Source: JANNNF01 sp963772935 (lineage in GTDB: Bacteria; Pseudomonadota; Alphaproteobacteria; Rhodobacterales; Rhodobacteraceae). Taken from it: a DNA stretch of 64,000 bases. Positions within the stretch are counted from its first letter, which is position 1, and each line of letters starts with the position of its first letter. Position numbers and translations under genes: made by a program. The stretch spans positions 310,001 to 374,000 of the forward strand of contig CAVYZK010000007.1 in NCBI GenBank assembly GCA_963772935.1, given 5' to 3'. Under the pieces are notes generated by a model. It did no database searches, was not told where the DNA came from, and saw nothing but the letters and a program-made list of their open reading frames with translations. Of this stretch, positions 26,030 through 34,534 are shown piece by piece.

Positions 26030-27280
26030 TCACTTCGCCGGGGCGTACCAGCTTGCCAGACCCTCTTGCAGGCGAGCGGCTGCGGCCTCGGGCGTCTCGG
26101 TGCCCTTGATCACGTTGGCAGAGGCATTCCACGTCTCATTCTCAAGGTTCGGGGTGCCGCGCGACAGGATCTGATAGGTGGACCGGATGGTGGACTGGCA
26201 CTTGCCGCGCCAGGACACGAACTCCTGCGCCAGCGGGTCGGCCATTTCCACCGGGGTGGAATTCAGGCTGAAGAAACCGGGCAGGGCGTTGGCATAAAGG
26301 GTGGCAAACTCGGGGCTGCCGATCCATTCCAGCAAGGCCTTGGTTTCTTCCGGGTGGGCGGTCTTGGCGTTCATCCCCATGGCGATGTCGGTGTGATCGC
26401 TGATATAGCAGGTGTCACCCGCAGCCTGCACCGGCGGGGCAAAGGCGCCCATCTTGAAGGTGGCTTGGGTGTTGAAGCCCGCAATTTCCCACGACCCGGC
26501 CGGATAGATCGCCGCGCGGCCAAGGGTGAACAGGTTCTGGCTGTCGGGATAGGTCTGTGCTTCAAACCCGTCGCCCAGATAATCTTTCCAGCGCGCCAGT
26601 TGCGTGAACGGTGCGACCCAATCGGCATCGGTCAGCTTCTGCTCGCCCTTGATCAGCGCCAGACGGCCTTCCTCGCCCTTCCAGTAGTTCGGGCCGATGT
26701 TGTTGTAGCCCATCGTGGCGGCTTCCCACTGGTCGTTGGTGCCCATGGCCATCGGAATGTAGGTGCCGTCGGCCTTGATCTTGTCCAGCGCGGCGAAGAA
26801 TTCGTCATTCGTGGTCGGCACGGCAATGCCAAGGGCGTCAAACGCGTCCTTGTTATAGATGAACCCGTGGATCACCGATGCCATCGGCACGCAGAAGGTG
26901 GCCGCGCCATCATCGGTCTGCCACGCGGATTTTGCCACGGGCGAGAAGTTCGCCATCGACGCAAGGCCGGTCAGATCGGCCAGTTGCCCTGCGGTATACA
27001 GCGCAAGCGACGCATCAAACGGGCGGCAGGTGATCAGATCGCCCGCAGACCCGGCCTCCAGTTTGGAGTTCAGGACGGCGTTGTATTCGGCAGGGGCGGT
27101 CGGCGCGAACACCACCTTGATGCCGGGATGCCCGGCCTCGAACGCCGGAATCAGCGTGTCTTGCCAGATGGTCAGATCGTCGTTGCGCCAGGATTCGATG
27201 GTCAGCGTCACATCCTGCGCGGATGCAGCGCCTGCCAGCAAGGTGCTGGTCAGCAGCGCGATACGAAAGGTCTTGGTCAT
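26030..27280 (-). CDS. Carbohydrate (amino-sugar) ABC transporter substrate-binding protein
   Basis: A 416-residue family 1 extracellular solute-binding protein. The signal peptide MTKTFRIALLTSTLLAGAASA is clear. Motifs such as NDDLTIWQDTLIPAFEAGHP, GFIYNKDAFDALGIAVPTTNDEF and GRAAIYPAGSWEIAGF are typical of CUT1 sugar-binding proteins. It sits 40 bases after murQ and precedes the small secreted protein and the two permeases, so the operon probably imports an N-acetylated amino sugar or a muropeptide-derived sugar. The ligand cannot be read directly. Confidence 0.9.
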   Translation of the reverse strand: MTKTFRIALLTSTLLAGAASAQDVTLTIESWRNDDLTIWQDTLIPAFEAGHPGIKVVFAPTAPAEYNAVLNSKLEAGSAGDLITCRPFDASLALYTAGQLADLTGLASMANFSPVAKSAWQTDDGAATFCVPMASVIHGFIYNKDAFDALGIAVPTTNDEFFAALDKIKADGTYIPMAMGTNDQWEAATMGYNNIGPNYWKGEEGRLALIKGEQKLTDADWVAPFTQLARWKDYLGDGFEAQTYPDSQNLFTLGRAAIYPAGSWEIAGFNTQATFKMGAFAPPVQAAGDTCYISDHTDIAMGMNAKTAHPEETKALLEWIGSPEFATLYANALPGFFSLNSTPVEMADPLAQEFVSWRGKCQSTIRSTYQILSRGTPNLENETWNASANVIKGTETPEAAAARLQEGLASWYAPAK

Positions 27281-27319
27281 GGTCGTCTCCCGGTTGGCGG
27301 GCTTTTGCCCGGTTATTGG

Positions 27320-28204
27320 TCAGGCGGTCAGCAACGGGGCAAGATGCCCCCCGCTGGCCGCAAGAGCAGATCGGGCCGCATCGGGGGTATAGCCCTGAAC
27401 GACCAGAATGGCAGACTTTACCGCACCATCGGTGGCGCGCAATGCGGCTTCTGCCGCCTGCAATGTCGCCCCTGTGACATCGGCCACAATGCGCGCGGCG
27501 CGAAGGGTCAGTTTGGCATTGTCGGCCACCACATTGACCATGCGCCCGTCATGCACATGGCCAAGGCGAATACCCATCAGCGTGGATATCAGGTTCAGCG
27601 CCACCTTCTGCGCCGTCGCCGCCCCCATGCGGGTGGACCCGGCCACAAGTTCCGGCCCGGTGTTCAGGCAGATCGCCACGTCGGCCAAGACCAGCAGGTC
27701 TGTGCCCGGTGCGTTGGCAATTCCAACCACCGTCACACCCGCAGCCTTCGCCGCCCGCGCCACAACCATGGTGTAGGGCGTGGACCCAGAGGCTGAGACC
27801 GCGATCATAACATCACCCGCTTGCAGCCCTGCCGCGTCGAAATCGGCCTGCGCCTGCACCGGGTCATCCTCAACCCCGCCGGTCAGATGGATCAGCGCCG
27901 CCGCCCCACCGGCAAACAAAATCGGCGTCTGCGCCGGGGGGATCCCGAAGGTGCCCGCCAGTTCCAGACAATCCGACAGCGCCATCACCCCCGACGACCC
28001 CGCCCCGGCATAGGCGAGCTTTCGCCCCGCCGCTATGGCCGCAGCCGCCAGACCCGCCGCCTGTTCCAGTTGCGGCAATGCCGGATGCAATGCAGACAGC
28101 GCGTTGGTCTGGGCGTTCAGCAGCACCGACAAAATCCCCACCCCATCGCGCAGATGCAGGCCCTGCGCGTCTGGATGCAGTGCTTCTGTCGGGCGGTCGG
28201 GCAT
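27320..28204 (-). CDS. murQ: N-acetylmuramic acid 6-phosphate etherase
   Basis: A 294-residue SIS-domain lyase that cleaves the D-lactyl ether of MurNAc-6-phosphate to GlcNAc-6-phosphate plus D-lactate. The family motifs are present: the N-terminal PTEALHPDAQGL, the phosphosugar loop YAGAGSSGVMALSD (near 65-80), VSASGSTPYTMVVA, and MGAATAQKVALNLISTLMGIRLGHVHDGRMVNV in the C-terminal half. It is first in the minus-strand operon with the ABC transporter. Its product feeds NagA on the opposite arm. Divergent promoters share the 165-base gap with the kinase gene. Confidence 0.95.
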   Translation of the reverse strand: MPDRPTEALHPDAQGLHLRDGVGILSVLLNAQTNALSALHPALPQLEQAAGLAAAAIAAGRKLAYAGAGSSGVMALSDCLELAGTFGIPPAQTPILFAGGAAALIHLTGGVEDDPVQAQADFDAAGLQAGDVMIAVSASGSTPYTMVVARAAKAAGVTVVGIANAPGTDLLVLADVAICLNTGPELVAGSTRMGAATAQKVALNLISTLMGIRLGHVHDGRMVNVVADNAKLTLRAARIVADVTGATLQAAEAALRATDGAVKSAILVVQGYTPDAARSALAASGGHLAPLLTA

Positions 28205-28238
28205 CTGATTCCTCCTGATCCTCTAACAATGCCAAATT

Positions 28239-28349
28239 AATACCACCTGTAAAGCCTGCTGTTCTGCGCCGACGGTATGATCGACAAATCGCCACATAGC
28301 CGGGTGATGACAAGATACCACTTCCCAAAAGGTATTGTTTTGGTATCTT
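28239..28349. promoter_or_regulatory. Candidate GntR operators in the murQ/kinase divergent promoter
   Basis: Copies of a TACCA/TGGTA core occur in this gap: TAATACCACCT (about 28239), AAGATACCA (28312-28320), AAAGGTATTG (about 28327) and TGGTATCTT (28341-28349). The second and fourth make a perfect 9-bp inverted repeat with a 20-base spacer just upstream of the kinase ribosome binding site. NagR/HutC-type GntR regulators bind TGGTAT-like palindromes, and such a regulator is encoded two genes downstream. Binding is inferred. Confidence 0.5.
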
Positions 28350-28369
28350 TGCGGCAGAGGGGATTCGGG

Positions 28370-29203
28370 ATGCAACTTTACCTGGGCGTTGATGGGGGCG
28401 GCACAGGGTGCCGGGCGGCTGTGGCCGATGCCTCGGGGCGCATCCTCGGGCAGGGGGCGGCGGGTCCGGCCAACATCACGACCGATCTGGATACGGCGCG
28501 GGATAACATTCTGATGGCGGCAACGGCGGCGCTGCATCAGGCGGGTGTGGGCGATTTGCAGGATTTGTGGGCGGGGCTGGGCCTTGCGGGGGCCAATGTG
28601 GCGGGGCCGCTGGCGTTGACGCGGCTCGATTTGCCTTTCGCGCAGGTGCGGCTGGAAAGTGATGCGATTGCAGCCGTGAAAGGCGCGCTTGGCCGTGCCG
28701 ACGGCATTGTGGCTGCCATCGGCACTGGGTCGGTCTTTGCACGTCAGACCGATGGCGTGATCCGTCAGATCGGCGGCTGGGGGGCCGTTCTGGGGGATGA
28801 GGGCAGTGGTGCCGTGCTGGGGCGTGCCCTGCTGGCGCGGGCCTTGATGGCGGTTGATGGCATGGCACCGATGACGCCACTGTTGCAGGGTGTGCTGGCA
28901 GGGCACGGCGGCGCGCCCGAGGTGGTGCAGTTTGCCCGCAACGCCCAAGCCGCCGATTTCGCCCTGCTGGCTCCGCGCATTGTGGGGTCGGATGATCCGG
29001 CGGCTCAGGCGGTCATGGCGCAAGGCGTGGCCGACGTGGCCCGCGCGGTGGATCATCTGCAGGGCAGCGCGCCGGTGCCAGTGGTGTTTATTGGCGGTCT
29101 GGGGCCTGCCTATGCGCAGGCCTTGGCCGGGCGCTGGCGGCTGGCCGATGCCTTGGGCACCTCCCTTGACGGCGCGCTATTGTTGGCGCGGGAGGGGCCG
29201 TAA
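28370..29203 (+). CDS. BadF/BadG/BcrA/BcrD-family amino-sugar kinase (GlcNAc/MurNAc kinase-like)
   Basis: A 277-residue sugar kinase of the ASKHA fold. The phosphate-1 motif LGVDGGGTGCRAAVAD opens the protein; AAIGTGSVFARQ and GGWGAVLGDEGSGAVLGRALL are typical of GlcNAc-kinase-like members. It would phosphorylate GlcNAc or a related sugar at O6 in the cytoplasm. The start at 28370 is chosen because a GAGGGG ribosome binding site lies just before it and the family begins there. It is the first gene of the plus-strand arm, with its stop overlapping the GntR start (TAATG). Confidence 0.85.
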   Translation: MQLYLGVDGGGTGCRAAVADASGRILGQGAAGPANITTDLDTARDNILMAATAALHQAGVGDLQDLWAGLGLAGANVAGPLALTRLDLPFAQVRLESDAIAAVKGALGRADGIVAAIGTGSVFARQTDGVIRQIGGWGAVLGDEGSGAVLGRALLARALMAVDGMAPMTPLLQGVLAGHGGAPEVVQFARNAQAADFALLAPRIVGSDDPAAQAVMAQGVADVARAVDHLQGSAPVPVVFIGGLGPAYAQALAGRWRLADALGTSLDGALLLAREGP

Positions 29204-29973
29204 TGGACCTGATCTTTTCCGCCGCCGGGTTTGACGAGGCCGGGGCCGGGCCGCTGTACCTGCAACTGCAACGCCGCATTGCCGATGCGGTCACGGCGGG
29301 CCGTCTGGCCCCCGGTGACAGCCTGCCGGCCGAGCGCGATATGGCGGTGATGACTGGCCTGTCACGCGTGACCATCCGCAAGGCCGTACAGGCCTTGGTC
29401 GCGAGGGGGGCCTTGGTGCAAAAACGCGGGTCAGGCACCTTTGTGGCGCAGCGGGTGGAACGGTTGGAACAGGCCTTGTCGCTGCTGACCTCGTTCACCG
29501 AAGACATGGCCCGGCGTGGCAAGGTGGTGGAATCAGTCTGGCTGAGCCGCGCCCTGCACACCCCTGCGCCTGAGGAAGTGATGGCCCTTGGCCTTGGCAC
29601 CGATGAACGGGTGGCGCGGCTGGAACGGGTGCGCCGGTCTGATGGCCTGCCGTTGGCGATTGAACGCGCGGCCCTGTCGAACACGGTTTTGCCGGACCCG
29701 ATGGTCGTGGATACCTCGCTTTATGCGGTGCTCGAGGCACGGGGTTTACGCCCGGTGCGCGCCGTGCAGCGGATATCGGCGGCCAGTCTGGGGCCGCGCG
29801 ACGCCGAATTGCTGGGGGTGGCGGCGGGGTCGGCCAGCCTGCGGATCGAACGGATCAGCTATCTTGCTTCGGGGCGTGTGGTGGAACTCACCCGGTCCCT
29901 GTATCGCGGCGATGCCTATGATTTCGCTGTGGAACTGAAACGTGCGCCCGAAGGCGAAAGGAATACCGAATGA
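29203..29973 (+). CDS. GntR family regulator (HutC/NagR subfamily)
   Basis: A 256-residue repressor. The N-terminal winged helix (about residues 15-85) contains QLQRRIADAVTAGRLAPG, PAERDMAVMTGLSRVTIRKA and KRGSGTFVAQ, the classic GntR pattern. The C-terminal UTRA effector domain (about 95-245) has ERVRRSDGLPLAIERAAL and LRIERISYLASGRVVELTRS. NagR/NagQ relatives sense GlcN-6-P or GlcNAc-6-P. It is flanked by the kinase and deaminase genes with overlapping stops and starts, so it is autoregulated if the upstream operators are its sites. Confidence 0.9.
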   Translation: MDLIFSAAGFDEAGAGPLYLQLQRRIADAVTAGRLAPGDSLPAERDMAVMTGLSRVTIRKAVQALVARGALVQKRGSGTFVAQRVERLEQALSLLTSFTEDMARRGKVVESVWLSRALHTPAPEEVMALGLGTDERVARLERVRRSDGLPLAIERAALSNTVLPDPMVVDTSLYAVLEARGLRPVRAVQRISAASLGPRDAELLGVAAGSASLRIERISYLASGRVVELTRSLYRGDAYDFAVELKRAPEGERNTE

Positions 29974-31010
29974 CCGAACTGGCCAACATCCCTTCCCACA
30001 TGGCCCGCGAAGTGGCTGAAATTCCCCAAGCCACGCAGCGGTTTCTGACCGGGTCTGCCGATGTCACGGCCACCGCTGCTGCCGCCTTGCGGGCCGCCAA
30101 CCCTGCGGTGATCGTCACCGTGGCGCGCGGGTCGTCCGACCATGCGGCCACCTATTTCAAATACGCGACGGAACTGGTGGCAGGGGTGCCGGTGGCGTCA
30201 CTCGGCCCGTCTGTCGCGTCGATTTACGGGCGGGCGTTGCGGTTGAAGGGGGCGGCCTGCGTCGGCATTTCGCAATCGGGCAAAAGCCCCGATATCGTGG
30301 AAATGCTGCGATCGGCGGGCCGGGATGGGGCGTTGACGGTTGCGATCACCAATGTGGCGGGCAGCCCGATGGGCGCGGCATCCACCCATTGCCTGCCGTT
30401 GCAGGCGGGGGTGGAACAGTCGGTGGCGGCAACGAAAACCTTTGTCTCCTCGGTTGTGGCAGGGCTGGCGCTGCTGGCCGAATGGCAGGATGACGCAGAC
30501 CTGCGCGCCGCCGTGGCGGGCCTGCCGGATGCCTTTGCGCAGGCGCTGACGCTGGATTGGTCGCCGCTTGCCGCGCGTTTGTCGCGGGCGCAGTCGCTGT
30601 ATGTGCTGGGCCGTGGCCCGGCGATTGCCATCGCGAATGAGGCCGCGCTGAAGTTCAAGGAAACCTGCGGCCTGCACGCCGAAAGCTTTTCGGCGGCTGA
30701 GGTTCTGCACGGCCCGTCCGCCATCGTGCAGGCGCAGTTTCCGGTGCTGGCGCTTGGGGTCAAGGACGCCGCCTTGCCGCATGTGGCGGCGACCGTGACG
30801 CGACTGGTGGCGCAGGGGGCGGATGTGTTCCTGACGGGGGCCGAGGTGCATGGCGCCACGACGTTGCCGTCCGTGCCGGGCCTGCATCCGATGGTGGCCC
30901 CCTTGGTTCTGGCGGTCAGCTTTTACCGGTTCATCGAAGGTCTGGCGCGGCGGCGCGGCTTTGACCCGGACGTGCCGCCCTATCTACGCAAAGTGACAGA
31001 GACTGTGTGA
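29970..31010 (+). CDS. SIS-domain glucosamine-6-phosphate deaminase (NagB-II type)
   Basis: A 346-residue protein with two SIS domains, like the isomerase half of GlmS but without the glutaminase domain. Sugar-phosphate motifs are VARGSSDHAATYFKY (near 50), GISQSGKSPDIVEMLR (near 96), EQSVAATKTFVSS and a KFKETCGLHAESFSAAEVLHG region; the C-terminus ends LRKVTETV in the GlmS style. It would turn GlcN-6-phosphate into fructose-6-phosphate plus ammonia, doing the job of NagB in this pathway. Its stop overlaps the nagA start (TGATG). Confidence 0.88.
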   Translation: MTELANIPSHMAREVAEIPQATQRFLTGSADVTATAAAALRAANPAVIVTVARGSSDHAATYFKYATELVAGVPVASLGPSVASIYGRALRLKGAACVGISQSGKSPDIVEMLRSAGRDGALTVAITNVAGSPMGAASTHCLPLQAGVEQSVAATKTFVSSVVAGLALLAEWQDDADLRAAVAGLPDAFAQALTLDWSPLAARLSRAQSLYVLGRGPAIAIANEAALKFKETCGLHAESFSAAEVLHGPSAIVQAQFPVLALGVKDAALPHVAATVTRLVAQGADVFLTGAEVHGATTLPSVPGLHPMVAPLVLAVSFYRFIEGLARRRGFDPDVPPYLRKVTETV

Positions 31011-32131
31011 TGGCAACACTTTTCCAAGGCGCGACTGTTTTTGACGGCACCCGCCTGCTGCCGGGGGCGTCCGTGCTGGTCGCAGACGGCAAGGTTGTGG
31101 CCGATGGTCCGGTGGATCAGGTGGTTGATCTGGGCGGCGGCATCCTTGCCCCCGGTCTGCTGGATCTGCAGGTCAATGGCGGCGGCGGGCGGATGGTGGA
31201 TGGCACCACCGATGTGGATTTTCTGGCATCTATGTGCGCCGTTCATGTGGGCCTTGGCGCGACGGGCATTTTGCCGACGCTGATCACCGATACCCCCCAG
31301 GCCACCGCAGCGGTGATTGCCGCCGGGGTGCAGGCCGTGCGCGAGAAGGTGCCGGGGTTTCTGGGCCTGCATCTGGAAGGCCCGCATCTGGACCCCGTGC
31401 GCAAAGGCGCGCATGACCCCGCGCTGATCCGGCCGATGGACGACGCTGACCTTGCATTGTTGCTGGCCGCAGCGGCGGAATTGCCGTCGCTGATGGTGAC
31501 GGTTGCGCCAGAATCGGTGCGGCTGGACCAGATTACCCGCCTGCGAAGCGCGGGTGTTGTCGTCAGTCTGGGGCACAGCAACGCCAGCTTTGCCTCCGCC
31601 ACAGCGGCCTTGGCCGCAGGGGCGACCTGCCTGACCCATCTGTTCAACGCGATGAGCCAGCTTGGCAACCGTGAACCCGGGCTGGTCGGCGCGGCCCTGA
31701 CCAGCGGCACCTATGCGGGGCTGATCGCGGATGGCATCCATGTTGATCCGGTGGCGATGCGCGTGGCGATGGCGGCCAGCCCGGACCGGCTGTTTCTGGT
31801 GTCAGACTGCATGGCCTTCGCGGGCAGCGATGCGACCGAATTCAGCCTGGGTGGGCGGCGCATCCTGCGGCGCGACGGAAGGTTGACGTTAGAGGATGGC
31901 ACCCTCGCCGGGGCCGATCTGACCCTGCCACAGGCAATTGCGCTGATGATCCGCGATGTCGGCACCGCGCCCGAGGTGGCCTTGGCCATGGCAACCTCGC
32001 GCCCTGCTGCCTGTCTGGGCCGGGGGGGGGAGTTGGGCCATCTGTTGCCGGGTCGGATCGCCGATATGGTGCATTTCGGGCCGGACTGGGCCTTGCGCGG
32101 GGTCTGGCAGGCGGGCGTGCAGAAGATTTGA
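31010..32131 (+). CDS. nagA: N-acetylglucosamine-6-phosphate deacetylase
   Basis: A 373-residue amidohydrolase. The metal and substrate motifs are visible: LDLQVNGGGG (near 53), GLHLEGPHLDP with the metal-ligand glutamate, SLGHSNAS and THLFNAMSQL with ligand histidines, ADGIHVDP, and the catalytic aspartate in LVSDCMAF. It removes the acetyl group of GlcNAc-6-P in the cytoplasm, between MurQ/kinase and the SIS deaminase. The ATG at 31010 overlaps the previous stop and is preferred over the GTG at 31007. Confidence 0.93.
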   Translation: MATLFQGATVFDGTRLLPGASVLVADGKVVADGPVDQVVDLGGGILAPGLLDLQVNGGGGRMVDGTTDVDFLASMCAVHVGLGATGILPTLITDTPQATAAVIAAGVQAVREKVPGFLGLHLEGPHLDPVRKGAHDPALIRPMDDADLALLLAAAAELPSLMVTVAPESVRLDQITRLRSAGVVVSLGHSNASFASATAALAAGATCLTHLFNAMSQLGNREPGLVGAALTSGTYAGLIADGIHVDPVAMRVAMAASPDRLFLVSDCMAFAGSDATEFSLGGRRILRRDGRLTLEDGTLAGADLTLPQAIALMIRDVGTAPEVALAMATSRPAACLGRGGELGHLLPGRIADMVHFGPDWALRGVWQAGVQKI

Positions 32132-32211
32132 CCCCTAACATGGCGCTTTTGAACATGATCTGTTCGCCATTCCGTATTGAAGCCACCCCACATCCCCGGT
32201 ACAAAAAACTG

Positions 32212-32332
32212 TTCTCAGGGCGGGGTGAGATTCCCCACCGGCGGTCATAGCCCGCGAGCGCCTTTGGCAACAAAGGGTCAGCAGATCCGGTGAAACTCCG
32301 GGGCCGACGGTATAGTCCGGATGAAAGAGAAT
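32212..32332 (+). ncRNA. FMN riboswitch (RFN element)
   Basis: The conserved RFN core is present in order: CAGGGCGGGGTGAGATTCCC, ACCGGCGGT, AGCCCGCGAGCG, then GATCCGGTGAAACTCCG, CCGACGGTATAGTCCGGATG and AAAGAG. The six-helix junction can be drawn from these. It lies about 80 bases before ribH2. A GGCCCC/GGGGCC pair downstream (about 32343-32388) could form the expression-platform hairpin. It would lower ribH2 expression when FMN is plentiful. Confidence 0.95.
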
Positions 32333-32413
32333 GGCTGTTCGTGGCCCCGCAACGGGTCGCGGTTGGCTGCTCGTGCTCTGGGGCCTGACGAAACGCAAAC
32401 GTAAGGTTCCAAA

Positions 32414-32893
32414 ATGTCTAAACCAACCTCCAAACCTGCCCGCATCGCCTTTATCAAGGCGCGCTGGCACCATGATATCGTTGACCGCGCCCATGAAGGT
32501 TTCATGGCCGAGGCCGCAACCCTGCTGCCCGGTGCGGTGATTGACGCCTTTGACGTGCCCGGCGCGTTCGAGATGCCGTTTCTGGCGAAAAAGCTGGCCA
32601 AGACCGGTAATTACGACGCCGTGGTCGCTGCGGCCTTTGTGGTCGATGGCGGGATTTACCGGCATGATTTCGTTGCCGGGGCCGTGGTCACCGGCCTGAT
32701 GAACGTGCAGCTTGAAACCGAAGTGCCGGTGTTTTCTGTGTCGTTGACCCCGCACAACTATCAGGAAACCGACCTGCTGACCGGCTTCTACCGTGCCCAT
32801 TTCGTCAAGAAAGGGGCCGAGGCTGCCAATGCCGTGGCGCAAGTTCTGGCGCTGGAGGCACAGCTTGCCGCCCCCTTGCGCAAATCGGCCTGA
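32414..32893 (+). CDS. ribH: 6,7-dimethyl-8-ribityllumazine synthase, type II (RibH2)
   Basis: A 159-residue lumazine synthase making the riboflavin precursor from a pyrimidine and dihydroxybutanone phosphate. Motifs: ARIAFIKARWHHDIV at the N-terminus, VPGAFEMPFLAKKLA, and DGGIYRHDFVAGAVVTGLM, with SLTPHNYQ in place of the usual catalytic-histidine region, the mark of the Brucella-type RibH2 branch. The FMN riboswitch directly controls it. No other riboflavin gene is adjacent, so it is a stand-alone, probably second, lumazine synthase. Confidence 0.93.
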   Translation: MSKPTSKPARIAFIKARWHHDIVDRAHEGFMAEAATLLPGAVIDAFDVPGAFEMPFLAKKLAKTGNYDAVVAAAFVVDGGIYRHDFVAGAVVTGLMNVQLETEVPVFSVSLTPHNYQETDLLTGFYRAHFVKKGAEAANAVAQVLALEAQLAAPLRKSA

Positions 32894-34534
32894 TCAGCCA
32901 GCGGCCAGCCTGATGCGGTGCTTTTGTTCCAGCACTGTCAGGGTGGCCGCGATTTCCTGCTCAACAATGTCAGCGGTCCAGCCCAACCGCTGGGCCGCAA
33001 CACCGGCAATCGCCCGCAGGTCCGCCATGCTCAACCCCCCGGTGATCGCCAGAGTGGTGCGGCGCATCACGATGTCGGCCAGATGTTTGGGCTGCTCCTG
33101 CGTGATGATCCAGTCAATCTCCGCCACTGAATAGGTCTGCGCATCGGGCAGGCGGGCATCATCGCCGGGATGCGCCAGCACCTGTGCCGCCGTGGTGCCA
33201 TAGCGGGCCAGCATCTGTTCCACCCTGTCAGTCGTGGCCCCGGTCGCCTGCGCCGTGGCGATGATCCATTCGGCCCGTGCGGCCAGATTGGTCGGATACC
33301 CCCGCCCACCACCGATTGCCAAACCTTGGGTGCTGATGCGGCGGGTGCGGTTCAGTCGGGCCAGCACGGTATCTGCCACCTCCTCGGCAAAGCCGCGAAA
33401 GGTGGTCCATTTGCCGCCCACCAGTGCGATGATGGGAAAGGGGCGGTCTGGCGTGGCGTCGATCACCGGGGCCGAATGGTCGCGGCTGATCAACCCCGCC
33501 GCCGTGCCATCCGACGCGGGCAGAGGCCGGATGCCGGCATAGGCATAGACGATCTGGGCTTGGTCGAACGCCAGCCCCGGCAGCAACCCACGCAGGGCGT
33601 GCAGGAAATAGTCGATCTCGGCACCGGTCACGGTCAGATCATCGGGGGTGTCAGACCGTATATCGGTGGACCCGACCAAGGCCCGGCCCAGATAATCGAA
33701 CACAAGGCAGATGCGGCCATCATCGGCCTCGAAGTAGATCATCTGGCCGTTCAGCGCGGCAATCAGTTCCGGGTGGTCCAGCAGGATGTGCGAGCCTTTG
33801 GTGCCGCCGATCATCTTGGTCTGCGCGCCCAGACTGCTGTTCACATGGTCGATCCACGGGCCAGCGGCATTGATCACGATGCGGGGGCGAAAGGCGTGGT
33901 CGCCAAAGTGCAGCACATCATGGTCGCGCGCGGTCAGGGTGGTGTGGTTCAGCGCCAGCGATGCGGGGCTGGCGGCTATACCATCGGCCAGCAATTCCCA
34001 CACCAGCCGTTCGGGGTGGGTGATTTTGGCATCATAATAGGTGCCTGCTGCCACGATTTTCGGCGTCATCGGCGGGATGGCGGTCAGCGCCTTCTTGCGT
34101 GACAGCAGCTTGTGGCGGGGCATCACGCGGTGGCGCGCGCCGTAGAAATCATACAAGGCAAGGCCGATCTTGATCAGCACCGCCCCCCGGGCGCGCGGGG
34201 CCGTTGTGCTGCCAAACAGGGTGCGCAGGGCGGCCCCGATGCCGGTGAACCATGAGAATATCGGGATCACGGTCGCCAGCGGCGTCACCAGATGCGGGGC
34301 GTTGCGCAGCAGCAGGTTCCGTTCCAGCGTCGATTGCGCGACGAGGCCGAACTCGCCGGTTTCCAGATACTTCAAACCGCCATGGATCAGGCGGGAAGGG
34401 GCCGCACTGGTGCCAGACCCGAAATCGCCCTTGTCCACGATCACGCAAGCCAGCCCCTGTTCACACAGATCGCGGAACAGCCCGGCCCCGTTTATCCCTG
34501 CGCCGATGATCAGCACGTCAATATCGCGGGTCAT
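32894..34534 (-). CDS. FAD-dependent glycerol-3-phosphate dehydrogenase-like protein (GlpD family)
   Basis: A 546-residue flavoprotein. The dinucleotide motif VLIIGAGINGAGLFRDL opens it; SRLIHGGLKYLETGEFGLV, LVGSTDIRSDTPDDLTV and LVGGKWTTFRGFAEEVAD are diagnostic of GlpD/EryB proteins, followed by a C-terminal helical domain. The start at 34534 overlaps the stop of the FGGY kinase gene (ATGA), so both act together: the kinase makes a polyol phosphate that this enzyme oxidises, passing electrons to quinone. It is a paralogue of the EryB protein encoded at 43.3 kb. The substrate may be glycerol-3-P or another polyol phosphate. Confidence 0.85.
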   Translation of the reverse strand: MTRDIDVLIIGAGINGAGLFRDLCEQGLACVIVDKGDFGSGTSAAPSRLIHGGLKYLETGEFGLVAQSTLERNLLLRNAPHLVTPLATVIPIFSWFTGIGAALRTLFGSTTAPRARGAVLIKIGLALYDFYGARHRVMPRHKLLSRKKALTAIPPMTPKIVAAGTYYDAKITHPERLVWELLADGIAASPASLALNHTTLTARDHDVLHFGDHAFRPRIVINAAGPWIDHVNSSLGAQTKMIGGTKGSHILLDHPELIAALNGQMIYFEADDGRICLVFDYLGRALVGSTDIRSDTPDDLTVTGAEIDYFLHALRGLLPGLAFDQAQIVYAYAGIRPLPASDGTAAGLISRDHSAPVIDATPDRPFPIIALVGGKWTTFRGFAEEVADTVLARLNRTRRISTQGLAIGGGRGYPTNLAARAEWIIATAQATGATTDRVEQMLARYGTTAAQVLAHPGDDARLPDAQTYSVAEIDWIITQEQPKHLADIVMRRTTLAITGGLSMADLRAIAGVAAQRLGWTADIVEQEIAATLTVLEQKHRIRLAAG

